A stretch of 64,000 nucleotides of DNA. Source: Trissonchulus latispiculum (Eukaryota; Nematoda; Enoplea; Enoplida; Ironidae). Positions 23,398-35,180 of this stretch are shown one piece after another. Both the position numbers and the translations under genes were made by a program. How positions within the stretch are numbered: position 1 is the stretch's first letter; the number at the start of each line of letters is the position of its first letter. Where the stretch lies: assembly GCA_030248195.1 (NCBI GenBank), contig JASAND010020580.1, positions 20,305 through 84,304 on the forward strand. Direction: 5' to 3'. Below the pieces are notes generated by a model. It did not search any database. It had not been told where the DNA came from and worked only from the letters and a program-made list of their open reading frames with translations.

Positions 23398-25776
23398 TTA
23401 AGCTAAGGTGCTGCACACATCATTACATGTGGATGATACCGATTTGTCGAATTTTATATGAAACTTCTGTTTTTTAACAGTTTTTCGAATTTGCAATTTA
23501 AAACTTTGCTGATTATATTCCTTGGAAATGGCTAAGTCCAGTAATTTCCTCGACTTAATAATAAAGCTATCATACGTATTACAAATACGGCCATATCTAT
23601 TAATTTTACCACCTACTACGTTATACAGACATCCTTTACTGATGTTGCTTTGTGCATGCGGCAAAACTATTGTGTTAAAAGGGAAATTATCCCTTTTATC
23701 AAAAACATCAGTAAAGAAGTGTTTATTCCTTATAGATATATTGATGTCGAGTACATCTGCGGATAAAGGGTCCGAGTTAACTTTTTTAAGGGTAAGCGAA
23801 TTAGGGAACATATCTTTCTGATGGTTGTCAAACTCATTGTCATCATTAACAGCAGTAATATCATCAATATATCTATACATATGTCGTAGCTTTTCAATTA
23901 AGCTATACTCTCCATTACGAAGTTTGACCATTACGTATTCATATTCGTAGCAAAAAAGAACAAGGTTGGCAATAAACGGGGCTGCATTAATACCCATTGG
24001 TATTCCAAGTTTTTTGTTTGATTAGAATATTACCGACAGCGAAATATGAATTGTCAACTAACCAAATTAACATCTCATTAAGTTTGTTTTGATCAACGAC
24101 CATTCCTTTTTTCGTCTTATTACCCCAATTTGCTGAATTTTTATGAATAATCAGTTTTCTATTACTCTTCCCGAACCCCAAGGCAATAAATTTCTTCATG
24201 CATTGTATAATATCAGTGTGATGTAGATTAGTATACAGTTGACCGAAGTCATAAGTGCTAACAGACTTACACAATTTTCTTTTATTAAGCTTAGTTAAGT
24301 AGTTTAGTAAGTTAGTATTGTTGTTAATTATCTAAAACGGTTTGCAGAATTTGCTATTTCTTGAAATTGCGTCGCAGTAGTTTTTAATAGAGTTTTGTAT
24401 AACTTTTAACCCATGGCCAAGTTTTATAGATAGAGGTTAACAGCAAGCATTTTTTTGCTGCGATAATGCTTCTAAATCCAATAGGAGTTTTATGAAATTT
24501 AGGTATAATTTGCATGAAAGGTAGCCCGGATCCTTGATCAGGCTCTACATCTAAGTGTCGGAGCATAGAAATTTGATGATTGATAACATTAGCAGGCGTG
24601 TTAGTAGCAATTTCAGACGTATTGTTAGTGGAGTAATACCCGATTTCCTCGAGTATTTTTCACATAGAACTTCTTACAAATAATAGCAAAGTTATTGGAT
24701 GCTTTATCAATAGTTGTGATAACATATTTCTTATGTAATTACTTAAGGTTATTACGATTAAAACGGAACGAAGATAGGTTAGTCGAATTTACAGGCGATT
24801 CTACATTAATCATTTTGTTAAATTTGTTAGTAGTTAAAGTTTTCCATGCTTCAAATTCGTAATCTGGTATGTTGAATCTCAAACACAATTTGTTTATAAA
24901 TTCATCTAGTCCTTTGCGAAATTCGAGTTTGATTTCCCCATAGTTTAGCGAACTAGGAATTCTAAATTTTGAACCAAAGCTTAACAATTTTTTGATCTCT
25001 AAGTCTTCAATAACTTCTAAGCTCCAGGTGATAACATAGTTATGGTAACTGTCCTTGAAAGGGTTAGTTTCTCATTCACACATAAAATCTGAATCAACCG
25101 TGTGTCTATTTCGAATGCAGTCTGTCTGTAATTACAGAAAATTTGTGCCAAAGTGCGTCCATATACAAAACAGGCATAGGTTTACTTGCTTCTTGTCTAA
25201 CCCGGTGGGCCAGACCGCTTGTAAATTAGTGTCGTCAAAAATTTTGGTGAAGTTTACTTTATCAAATAATTTGTTTTTAAATTCGAAACGTATAAGATTG
25301 TTACGAATTGTTTGTTTTGTATAAGGTTCAAAGTAATCTATTTTATATTTACAAAAATCGTGAATAATTTCTCCTAAGACAAACTGTCTTCCGTAAATGC
25401 TAAAAGTATATTTAATGATTTTTTTATCTAAATTATGTAAGTAATGTAGCAAATTTGTTCTTGTTTGTTTAGGATTAGCCTCAAATTTTGCAACAATTTC
25501 GTTGAAAAATGCTTCAGGATTGATTTTCTTATCCCTTAGATTTCTGTTTTTATTTCTGCCTCTTTTACGGCTAAATCTTTGTAGCTTATTGAAATTTGAG
25601 AAAACAGATTTATGAAAATTCTCCTTAGACAATCGTTCATTAAGACAATATGGGAATTTTGTTCTAAGCTCTCTAATCCAGAAAGCTTCCCGTTCTAGTC
25701 TAATACGATTGCGATCAGTTTCAGGGACGTCATCCCTAATTTTTTCTATAATTTTAACCATAGGTTTACCGCAGTT
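23398..25776 (-). pseudogene. Penelope-like retroelement 1: GIY-YIG C-terminal part and reverse transcriptase
   Basis: Read on the minus strand, 25776-25132 carries the end of a GIY-YIG endonuclease (REAFWIRELRT, then FPYCLNERL). A linker follows, then Penelope-type RT motifs: DKASNNFAIICKKFY (about 24700), PKFHKTPIGFRSI (about 24500), TYDFGQLYTNL (about 24260), GINAAPFIANLVLF (about 23990) and the catalytic YRYIDDI (about 23870). Because GIY-YIG precedes the RT, the order is permuted relative to classical Penelope and matches the Naiad/Chlamys type. Frames change at least at about 24700, 24600, 24330 and 23990, so the copy is dead. Its GIY-YIG N-terminal half lies 4.2 kb away at 29946-30198, beyond an inserted element. 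Confidence 0.85.
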
Positions 25777-25904
25777 ATTAAATTCAGAATTATTATAGCA
25801 AGTAGTCAATCTTTTTTAAAACGTATATATTTCTTTTACGGTTTCGCGCTGCTTGAAATTAATATATGAAAAGATACAAAATTATTGCAAAGTAATGGAA
25901 AGAA

Positions 25905-26790
25905 ATGGTAGATTCAGAAACGTTAATTAATGCTTTACATAAACTTAATAATTCGACATATGCTAATTCGGTATATACTTACGATTTTACGGAAATGTAC
26001 ACTTCACTTGAACATGAAGTTATTATTAAAAATATGGAAGAACTTTTAGACAAATTTATGGGCAATAGTATTATATCAGCTACTCCAAAAACGGCTTTTT
26101 GGACAAACAAAATAGATTCAACAAATGCTATTGCAAAAGAAAAACTTTTAAGCTATATTAAATGCATTGTTCACAATACGTATTTTCGTGTTGGTAACTT
26201 AGTTTTTCATCAAAAAATTGGCATCCCCATGGGAACAGATTGTGCACCTTTTATTGTAAATCCTATTCTTTTTAACTGTGAATTTAATTATATGAAAACT
26301 GTTTTATACTCCAAACACTGGAAATCTGCAAGCTTGTTATTAAATATTTTTCGTTACATGGACGATTTAACTGTGTTCACTGATAGAAATAAATTTGAAA
26401 GCATAATTTCAGACATGTATCCCATTTCCTTAACCGTAGTTCGTCAAAATGATAATCCTTTTTCAGCAGAGGTTCTTGATATTAACATTGAAATTATAGA
26501 TAAAAAATTTATTTTTAAGCCATTTGATAAAACAGAAAAATTTAATTTGAAAACTATAAAATTTCCTCATATTAATAGTAATTTTTCTACTGTATATACT
26601 TGCATATATTATCGTTAGAAATGAATTAGACCGTCTGTGGAAATTATCCGAAAATGTTGACTTTTGGAAATATGCAGTTAATAATTTAATTCAAAAGTTA
26701 TATCCTAGAGGATATTCAATTACAAAACTTAAAAATGAAATAAACAATTTTAAATCGAAAAATCTCAGAATACGTTTAACATACTCCATT
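25905..26790 (+). pseudogene. Penelope-like reverse transcriptase fragment (element 2)
   Basis: The open frame to 26618 begins within the palm domain: VYTYDFTEMYTSLEHE (motif A), GIPMGTDCAPFIVNPILF (motif B) and the catalytic FRYMDDLTVF (motif C, MDD). After a frameshift near 26605 the thumb continues to about 26790, including the YPRGYS stretch typical of the family's RT tail. The N-terminal RT motifs and any GIY-YIG are missing, so it is 5' truncated. Residues following motif C (AEVLDINIEI) closely resemble element 1 (ADVLDINISI), placing both in the same clade. The copy is AT-rich like its surroundings. Confidence 0.85.
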
Positions 26791-26908
26791 CATTTCGTAT
26801 TTAAAATTTAAACCGAAAATTATTTTATAATGGCAATAGCTGTTGTAATTTACTAAAATTATCTGTGTACTCACATTCACGTCACACATTGTGAAGTGAA
26901 CACACAGT

Positions 26909-27259
26909 GAACAGTACATATCCGCCCAGTTTCCCCATGCCAGGTGCGCACCTGGTGTAGGCTGGGCGGTGAGACACATGGGGCTATGAGCACTCATCCT
27001 TAGGATATGTACTTTAATTCCATGGCACATATTTGCATTTTTTAAATTGTAGCACATGTATGTAGATACCTAATTTTGTAATGCATAATATTTAATGTAG
27101 AATGCACCTAAATCTGAGTTTAATTGTTGTCTTTTTGTGTTGGTTTATAATTATAACTGGTTCAACGGATAGCATTTATATATGATTTTGGTATACACTA
27201 TGAAAATGTTGTCACTTAGGGTTAGCTTTTGTTTAACCTTTTGTTTCTCTCCATTTTTT
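26909..27259 (+). repeat. Direct repeat copy 1 of Penelope-like element 2
   Basis: About 350 bp, nearly identical to 29603-29948. It starts GAACAGTACATATCCGCCC, contains 'cttaggatatgtacttta' and ends 'tttctctccatttttt'. It is interpreted as a Penelope pseudo-LTR. Confidence 0.85.
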
Positions 27260-27489
27260 CCATTAACGTACAGGGGTTCGAAAGGTGAGATTAGCTCCCA
27301 CGCTCCCCTCTACGTTGGTGCAGTTAGCACAAAATTATTTTTCAGTTTGTAACGTCTGTTTAAGTCTATTTTGCCAACAACAAAAAGACAAAATTATTAT
27401 ATTTTATTATATATATTTTTTACTTTTTAAAACGTTGATATTTGCTCCTTACCCTTTATTGGGTCTATCACTACCCTTAAATGGGTCTA

Positions 27490-28207
27490 TCACTGCCCTT
27501 AAGGGGGGGGGTCGCTTTTTTTGGGCAATTTTTCGACCTTCTCCGATTTTGCTCATTTTTACATATTTTGTACTCCCAATGGGTCCGCGAAACAAGACAA
27601 GTGCGTTTTGCACAATATTGCTTCTATCGTTCTGTAGAGTCCTTCAAAGGTGACTCCGACATGTGCTAAACATAGGAAAATGAAAAAGTTATGGTAAAAA
27701 AGATTGTGTCCAAAAATGTTTTCGCTGTGTAAGAGACTCAGCTCTGAAATTTTTTCACCCTTGTTAAGGACATAATGTAGGGTGCAGCAAATGACTTTGG
27801 TGCAATTCTGTTGAGAATTAAAATTTTGGCAAAGTTTTAAAGTCAGAATTTGTGAAAATTCCGAGTTTGGCTATTTGCCAAAATTCCAATTCTCAACAGA
27901 ATTGCACCAAAGTCACTAGCTGCACTCTACATTATGTCCTTAACAAGGGTGAAAAAATTTCAGAGCTGAGTCTCTTACATAGCGAAAAAGTTTTGGACAC
28001 AAACTTTTTTACCATAACTTTTTCATTTTCCTATGTTTAGCACATGTCGGATTCACCTTTCAAGGGCTCTACAGAACGATAGAAGCAATATTGCGCAAAA
28101 CGCACTTGTCTTGTTTCGCGGACCCATTGGGAGTACAAAATACGTAAAAATGAGCAAACTCGGAGCAGGTCGAAAAATCGCTCAAAAAAGCGACCCCCCC
28201 CGTAAGG
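27490..28207. repeat. Fold-back hairpin 1
   Basis: Arms of about 335 bp (27500-27835 and 27870-28207) are near-perfect reverse complements around a short AT-rich loop. Matching words include 'caatgggtccgcgaaacaag', 'cacatgtcgga' and 'caacagaattgcaccaaagt'. Outer ends carry G/C runs preceded by 'ctatcactgcccttaag'. No protein is recognised. Confidence 0.85.
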
Positions 28208-29080
28208 GGGGGGCTACTTGGGTCAAAAATTCGACCCTCACGGATTTCGCTCAAATTGTGCCCATTGATACTCCCTAGGCCCCTACGCAAGCCATTGAAA
28301 TTTGAGCTGATTTCGTCCAGTAATAGAAAAGTTACAGCCATTCAAAATTTCCAATTCCTATTCAAAATGGCCCAAAATCGGAACTTTAAAATTTTCACTT
28401 CTGACAACGATATCTTACTCAAATCAATACCGTTCGAAACGTTCTGTAGCTCATTTTGCAGCTTAATACAATATCTAAAACTTGTCGAAGAGATTTTTTC
28501 AAAATTCGGTTTCTAACTTTTACAGTAATTGTTTATGTGAGGTAACCCCCAAAACACAGAAATTGAAAAATCGTGAAAATACGGTTTTTGGCCTATAACT
28601 TTGAATGGCTGCAAAATAAACGTTTATGCCAAGAAGAAAAGTTCTTTAAAATTGAAAAAGCTATCGATTGATATAGATATTGTGCATATTTGAAAAGTTC
28701 GAAAATTTTTGAAAAATGTCAGATTTTGACCATTTTTATGGGTTACCTCACATAAACGATTACTGTAAAAGTTAGAAACCGAATTTTGAAAAAAGCTCTT
28801 CGACAAGTTTTAGATATTGTATTAAGCTGCAAAATGAGCTACAGAACGTTTCGAACGGTTTTGATTTGTGTAAGATATTGTTGTCAGAAGTGAAAATTTT
28901 AAAGTTCCGATTTTGGGCCATTTTGAATAGGAATTGGAAATTTTGAATGGCTGTAACTTTTTTATTACTGGACGAAATCAGCTCAAATTTCAATGGCTTG
29001 CGTAGAGGCCTAGGGAGTATCAATGAGCACAATTTGAGCGAAATCCGTGAGGGTCGAATTTTAGTAGCCCCCCCCTTAAG
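28208..29080. repeat. Fold-back hairpin 2
   Basis: Arms at about 28208-28550 and 28740-29075 are reverse complements. They share 'ccctcacggatttcgctcaa', 'gccattgaaatttgagctga', 'ttgtcgaagag' and 'taacttttacagtaat', enclosing a spacer of about 190 bp. It abuts hairpin 1 and shares its G/C-run terminal block, so the two probably belong to one family or one nested event. Confidence 0.85.
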
Positions 29081-29602
29081 TGGGCAACTTCTTTTTCTTT
29101 TGATTTATTTATTTTTTTAATATATTTTTTATTTTTCTTTACTTTATTTTTATCCTTATATGGTCTATTACCACCCGTAATTGGGTTGCATTATATTTTT
29201 TATTTATTTTTCGATTAAAAATTTTTTATTTATTTTATGTTACGTACTGATTATCCTTTTATTTTCTTATTTGATTATTTGGTTTTAGTTTTTACCCTTA
29301 ATGGGTCTATCACTGTCCTTAAGTGGACTTAGTCCCTTTCTCTCTATCAATTGTTTATATCGAGTGTGGTTGACACTAACTATTTTTGATATATCAATTG
29401 CTCAGTTTTCGATTTCTAATTATCGGAAGATTATTAATTTCTTGATAATTAAACCTCATATTTTTGCTAATTACTTTGCTAAACACACTTTTATCCTTAA
29501 AACTAGCTCAAATTTTATTTTTAATAGTTTTTGTCTCTCTAACATCGCAATATTTGCAAATCCGAGTAAGCCTCTCGACTACCTACTACTACTACACACA
29601 TG

Positions 29603-29948
29603 GAACAGTACATATCCGCCCAGTTTCCCCATGCCAGGTGCGCACCTGGTGAGGCTGGGCGGTGAGACGCATGGGGCTATGAGCACTCATCTTTAGGATA
29701 TGTACTTTAATTCCATGGCACATATTTGTATTTTTTAAATTGTAGCACATGTATGTACCTAATTTTTGTAATGCATAATATTTAATATATATGCACCTAA
29801 ATCTGAGTTTAATTGTTGTCTTTTTGTGTTGGTTTATAATTATACCTGGTTCAACGGATAGCATGTATATATGATTTTAGTATGCACTATGAAACTGTTG
29901 TCACTTAGGGTTAGCTTTAGTTTAACCTTTTGTTTCTCTCCATTTTTT
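29603..29948 (+). repeat. Direct repeat copy 2 of Penelope-like element 2
   Basis: Nearly identical to 26909-27259 with small indels. Its right end coincides with the 12-bp insertion-site duplication, marking the element's end. Confidence 0.85.
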
Positions 29949-30235
29949 ACCGCAGTTTTCGTTCGCAAAATGATCCTTAACCAGTTTGCAATTAGAATGA
30001 CCATTGCTGTACACAGATCGGCGCACCAAATCTAGTTTGTAATGGCCTTTTAGTTTCCCCAACGTATTGTATACCACATCGATCACAAGTGATCAAATAG
30101 ACAAGATTGGCAGTACAGCAGTTAAGTACGTTAGTGTTGCTATCGTTATAAATACTGTACTGTTTAACATTGTAGGCGCTGCCGAAGTTTGAACCCACAT
30201 CAGCAAATTCACAGGTGAGGCATCTCGTTTTCTGA
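29946..30235 (-). pseudogene. Penelope-like element 1: GIY-YIG N-terminal half
   Basis: Minus-strand reading gives NCCTANLVYLITCDRCG followed by IQYVGETKRPLQTRF, a clear GIY-YIG core (YLI...QYVGET, then the conserved Arg). After a one-base frameshift near 30020 the reading continues with HRSVYSNGHSNCKLVKDHF to the insertion site at 29957. The continuation lies at 25776 and below. The CXXC-like pair after YLITC is typical of Penelope GIY-YIG modules. Upstream sequence is lost where LINE DNA begins near 30236. Confidence 0.8.
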
Positions 30236-30689
30236 TGTTATATACGTCTGCAATGGAAGCTGCCTTGCCGCGGTGGAGATGCTTACTGCCTCTGGCTTAC
30301 CAAATGGTTTCCCCTCTCGGGCTGCCCCTGGTTTGGGTGAACGCATTCCCTCCTTGGATCTTGCGCAGTCTGAGGGCTGCCGGTCAGCCGTCGCTCCTAC
30401 TCTATCAGTTGCAAAGTCTGTCAGCTCATGGTGCATGATGGAATGTGTAGTGAGATCTCACCTGGCTGTTTCAGGCGGGGACTGCCTCAGTGGACTATAG
30501 ACACTTTCCGGTGCAGTCGCTGCATTAAAACCTGACCACTCCCATGCTCCCACTCTCCTCCCACCTACGTCAGTGATGCCTACCCCAGCCCCGCGGGCAG
30601 TAAGGTCTAGCCCGCCCTCCACCACGTCAACCAACACGACAGGCTCCGCCAGTCGTCGCGGTGAAAACGCTCACCGGCCCCGCAGCGAG

Positions 30690-31480
30690 CTCAGATCCTT
30701 GCAGTGGAACGCGGCAGCCCTCTCTTCCGCCAAAAGGCTATTCCTCTGGAAAATTTTAGAAATGTTGCCGCTATCCAGGAAACCTGATTAACAGAGGAGA
30801 CCAGTTCTGACTCCCAGACTTCAATGAAGAACGCTGTTACAGGAAACGGGACCGGCGACTGACTACCCAAAAGCCCGTCGGGGGCGGAACCGCCCTGCTC
30901 GTGCGGAAGGGCATCGATTATCTGCGTATCGACACTCCGCTGACTGCGGCCTCGGACGACTCCACTGACGCCGTTGTGGTGCGACATCAAATAAACGGGA
31001 AGCTTAAACCAGTCACCTCCGTGTACGTACCTCCGACCATCCGTACCGCGGACGACCAGCGCTCCCAGTCCTTCGACCTTGGACCCCTCTCCAGCACCAG
31101 CAGCACTATCCTCTTGGGCGACTTCAATGCCCATAGTGTACGTACCTCCGACCATCCGTACCGCGGACGACCAGCGCTCCCAGTCCTTCGACCCTGGACC
31201 CCTCTCCAGCACCAGCAGCACTATCCTCTTGGGCGACTGCAATGCCCATAGTGTGCTATGGGATCCATTCCAACCGGCCAACAGCATAGGCGAGGATCTG
31301 GAGGAGTGCATCACTACGAACAATTTGGTGGTCGCAAACTCTGGAATCTAAACTAAAGCTACAGCCCAGTCGGTGCCAGACCTGGCGGTTCTGGGGAACA
31401 CATGGGATGGAAAGTTTGTATGGTCATTGCTCGAAGATACAGTCTCCGACCATATGCCCATCCGCCTACGCCTGAACTGC
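30690..31480 (+). pseudogene. LINE endonuclease domain with internal tandem duplication
   Basis: RSLQWNAAALSSAKR opens the apurinic endonuclease fold. LLGDFNAH (the GDFN catalytic strand) and DTVSDHMPI (the SDH catalytic end) follow, with an in-frame stop at about 31350. The GDFN strand lies in a 115-bp unit present twice in tandem (31021-31135, 31136-31250). 115 is not a multiple of three, so the duplication itself shifts the frame. The second copy reads GDCN instead of GDFN. The copy is inactive. Confidence 0.8.
31021..31250 (+). repeat. 115-bp tandem duplication inside LINE endonuclease
   Basis: Both units start GTGTACGTACCTCCGACCAT and end 'gggcgact(t/g)caatgcccata', with very few differences. 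It is a recent local duplication rather than a family feature. Confidence 0.95.
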
Positions 31481-31587
31481 GTCACCAGCCACAGAAATCA
31501 GAAGAAGCCCACGCGCTACAACTTCAGAAACGCTGACTGGGCCAAATTTCGGAAGAAAACATCTGCAGCCCCTTCTCACCCTCGGAA

Positions 31588-32231
31588 ATGGAATCAGCCA
31601 TCTCGTGCCTTAGAACTAAGAAGGTGCCGGGCGTGGACGAAGTCACAAATGAAATTATCAGGAACTCAACGCCGCTATGCAGGGAATCCCTCCTCAGGCT
31701 ATTCAACCGTTCCTGGACCCACAGCGAAATTTCAGCCTCCTGGAAGAAGGCAATGGTGGTGCCCATTCTCAAACAGGGGAAACAGGCTGAGTTGATTAGT
31801 TCTTATCGCCCGATCACCCTGACCCCGCTGTATCCAAACTCATGGAGTCGATAGTCAAACGGCGTATCCAATATTTCCTCGAATCAAGGAACTTCTTCAC
31901 TCCAGCACAAGCTGGATTCAGGATCAAGACCAGGTGCTCAGGCTCTCACAATCAGTCGTCGACGGATTTTCCAACTAGAGGAAGGCCAAACCAACTGCAT
32001 TAGCTCTCATTGACTTCTTTCGTTCCTTCGACACCGTGTGGAAAGACGGGCTCATCAATAAACTAATTAGATTTAGCCTGCCTATTTGCACTATCAAATG
32101 GATTCATCAATTTCTGGTGGACCGGAGGGAATGTGGGAAAATTGGAAGAAAACACAGCAGTTTCCGGGTTATGCATCAAGGGGTCCCTCAGGGCAGCAGC
32201 CAGTCACCCCTCCTCTTTATCGTATACATTA
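31588..32231 (+). pseudogene. LINE reverse transcriptase, 5' part
   Basis: The reading contains VPGVDEVTNEI (RT motif 1), SWKKAMVVPILKQGK (motif 2), SYRPITL and, after frameshifts near 31850-32000, FRSFDTVW (motif A region) and MHQGVPQGSSQSPLLFIVYI (motif B), where the CR1-like LINE is inserted. The catalytic FADDL lies beyond the insertion at 33940. At least two frameshifts disrupt it. Confidence 0.8.
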
Positions 32232-33894
32232 CAAACAAACAAACAAACAAACACTTTATTCAATAAGTCGCAAAGAAATTATATCTACAAAAGATCATAA
32301 AAATGTTTACTGAATAGTACAACACAGAATTGTACAGACAATTACTTACGTGCGCCTCCATATAAAATCATACAATTGTTGAAACAAAATTACAAAATAT
32401 ACATACTAACAGGACTGTCTAAAACACAAAAAACTCAGTAATTCAGCCTTAAATACCTACAAAACATCGAGATATCTGTGTCTTTCAGTTTTAATTTAAA
32501 GGACTGTAAGCTAGTAGCATTCATAGTTTCTGTAGGGAAAGAATTCCAGACGTTGACAACCCTGTTACCGAAAAAATGCATTTTTTCGTTTCTACGACAC
32601 GGAGCTGCCTGCAACATCAAACTATGACCCAGTAAACCCGATTCACCCCTGAACATAATATAATCAGTAAGGTCAACTTTGTCGAGCCCATTCACTAAAC
32701 GATAACACTGGCAGAGGTCAGCCTTAATACGGCGTAATTCCAACGTTTCAAGACCTAAAGTTTTCAGTCTTTCGTAGTATGATTTATTCCTTAAACCGGG
32801 AAATCTTTTCGTATACCTCTTTTGAACATTTTCGATCAAAATAATGTCTTTTTTTAGTGTAAGGACTCCAGACCGAAGAATTATACTCGAGGAGGGGTCT
32901 GACATACGTTACAAACATAGCCACCAAGAAAGCCCAATCCCGAGAAATAAAACATTTAAAAATCACGTTAGCACGAGCAGATGCAGTAACATGGACTTTT
33001 TCGCACTGTTCAGAAAAGGTAAGCTTATTGTCAAAAATGACTCCTAGATCTCGAACGCTGTCTACACAAGGGATAGTAACATTATTGATTTCATAGTTTC
33101 GACCGGATTGTTGAACCGAAAATGCATCATCACACATTTTTCAAAAGCGAATTTTTAACTGGTTTTCCTTTGCCCACCTAAAAACCCCATCTATATCTTT
33201 AAGAAACTTCTCATAGTCAGCAACCGTCTTACACGGGAGATACAATTTAGTGTCATCAGCCTATATCTGTATTTTGCTAAACTCGACACGGTTTACAAAT
33301 TACAACATCGTTTATGTACATGAGAAACCGTAAGGGACCCAAAACACTACCTTGTGGAACACCACTCAATACTTTTGAACGTTGCGAATCGATCCCACCC
33401 ACCGTCACAACCTGAGACCGGTTTGATAGAAAGGATTCTATCCATTTAATAAACTTAGTAGGAATCTTGTACTTTTTCAATTTGAAAATTTTGAGTGGCT
33501 AACAGTATCAAAGGCCTTGCTAATATCGATGTACACGGCATCCACTGGAACTTTCTTATCTATTTCCATAACCCAATCCCTAAGACAGTGTAATAGCTGT
33601 GTCTGGATGGACCTGCCCGGCCTAAATCCGTGTTGCACATCTGACAAAAGAGCAACGTCAAAGTATATATCGGTACAAAACAGTACGAAGTATATGTTCC
33701 ATCAATTTGCAACAAATACAGGTTAAGCTGACAGGGCGATAGTTTACTGCAACTGATTTACTTCCCTTCCCTTTGTAAATGGGAACGACTTTGGCAGTTT
33801 TCCAATCTACTGGGATTTCACCATCATTGAATGATTTCTGAAAAATAAGTGTAAGGGGAACGCAATACGTAACGTTGTACGGAATGCATTACGT
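32232..33894 (-). mobile_element. CR1-like LINE, 5' truncated, inserted in the I-like LINE
   Basis: Minus-strand frames encode RT motif B (LSGVPQGSVLGPLRF, 33277-33480), a region at 33137-32784 and the conserved C-terminal reverse-transcriptase tail (32905-32435) with VQKRYTKRFPGL, ERLKTLGLETLELRR and VVNVWNSFP. The 3' end reads AATAAAGTG followed by five TTTG units, as in CR1/L2-like elements. It is truncated at the 5' side near 33890. CATTAC occurs at both junctions and may be the target duplication. Frameshifts make it inactive. Confidence 0.8.
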
Positions 33895-34975
33895 AACGAT
33901 ATACAGGACAGAATGCCCGAGGGAGTGTCCGCCTCACTATTTGCGGACGACCTAGCCCTCTGGACACAAGATGAAGACCTGGGTGCTGCGCAGGATGAAT
34001 GTCCTACACAGATGGTCCAGAAGTGGCATATGCAGATCAATGTTGGAAAATGCGAATCGATGGCCTTCACTACACATAATGCAGAAGCCAAGCGCCGTCT
34101 CAACCTCGACTTCAACGGAGAACCGAACCCTTGTAGGGACACCGTCACCCTTCTGGATGTCACCCTTTGACCGCCTCCTCAAGTTCGGATCGCATATCAC
34201 CAACCTCAAAGCCAAGCTGACCTCTCGGATGCAGGTGCTGTCGCCTCTGTCTGGGAAGGACCGGGGACTGACCAAAGAGGATTTCAGGGCCGTCTACGTC
34301 ACTTTCGTCCGGTCTGCCCTTGAATACTGTGCGAGCGTGTGGGGTCTCACCCTCAATGCAACCTCCACCCACACCTGCACGGCAGAAAAGATCCAGAACA
34401 GAGCGTGTCGACTAATCACTGGTTGCCACAGTGCGTCCCCTCTTGAGGCCCTGCAAACGGAAGCAGGGATAATGACACTCAAACTCCGGATATATAGTTT
34501 CTGGCAGCGAAATCGTATGAAAAGAACCTCGCCTATCCAGCTGGATCCTTCTGCTCCAGCTACCGGGCAGAAGTCCTTGCCGTTAGGCAGGGCCTACATT
34601 GGCTTCAATCCAACCAACGCCCGCTGGCCCTCCACCAAAACCGTTCGAATCTGCACTGACTCTCTGTCTACGGTGCAGTGGTTTGCTCTGGTCCTAGAAC
34701 TATATATGTGCATGCTAACCGAATCTGACATCTGGGCCTCCCACAACTGGCTGTCGTCATTTGGGATCAACTTCTATATGGTTTGGGTGCCCAGCCACTG
34801 TATCATCTACGGCAATGAGCGAGCTGACCATCTAGCCCATCTGCCCGGCTGCGGCAGTAAACGGTTCCTGTCGACTACGACACAGCTGTGGCTGTTACCA
34901 GGAGGAAAACTATATATCTCGGAGTGGTATTCAAGTCTTTCCCCTGCACGCTCCAAATCCATCTAGCGGGATAAG
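33895..34975 (+). pseudogene. LINE reverse transcriptase 3' part and RNase H
   Basis: SLFADDLALW (catalytic motif C) opens at 33930. After a frameshift near 34165 the thumb region reads YVTFVRSALEYCASVWG and KIQNRACRLITG. RNase H follows with ICTDSLSTVQ (catalytic Asp) and VWVPSHCIIYGNERADHLAH (the SH...GNE-AD signature). These place the element among RNase H-bearing LINE clades. The frame after 34165 is otherwise open for over 260 codons. Confidence 0.85.
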
Positions 34976-35039
34976 GTCCCAGTTCCGGCTCAGAAGCTGG
35001 TCTCCTGAAATCGGAACGAACTATGATATCCCAACTGCA

Positions 35040-35180
35040 ATCTGGGAAAGCAGATGCTGCAAATTATGATGTTTGATTTTCTCACTTATTATATATTAGG
35101 AAAATCGCAAAAATAACTGCAGATATTAAGTCAGCGACGCCGATTTTACCTGTTGCATAAAATCTCTAATATGAGTTACT
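35040..35180 (+). repeat. Repeat D, left half (interrupted copy)
   Basis: Matches 37360-37490 ('aaaataactgcagatat(t/g)aagtcagcgacgccgattttac', 'taatatgagttac') and is continued at 36720 after the inserted hAT element. Confidence 0.85.

Larger units (their letters stand above)
25777..29945 (+). mobile_element. Penelope-like retroelement 2 inserted in element 1
   Basis: The 12-bp TTTACCGCAGTT stands at 25765-25776 and again at 29946-29957, and the minus-strand GIY-YIG reading of element 1 resumes across it, so everything between is an insertion. It contains a truncated plus-strand RT (25905-26790), two 350-bp direct repeats (26909-27259 and 29603-29948) and two fold-back hairpins (27490-29080). 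The second direct repeat ends exactly at the insertion boundary, as expected for Penelope terminal repeats. The hairpin block between the repeats may be a later insertion. Confidence 0.8.
30236..34975 (+). mobile_element. I-like (RNase H-bearing) LINE, decayed and interrupted
   Basis: Domains in order on the plus strand are an apurinic-type endonuclease (about 30690-31470), a reverse transcriptase (about 31588-32231 and 33895-34480) and an RNase H (about 34630-34860). A CR1-like LINE on the opposite strand (32232-33894) splits the RT. A possible upstream cysteine-rich ending FRCSRC lies near 30518. The gene is GC-richer than its surroundings. Endonuclease plus RNase H in one ORF2 suggests the I/Ingi/R1 group. 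No poly-A tail is visible at the right, where the sequence runs into repeat D near 35040. Confidence 0.8.
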
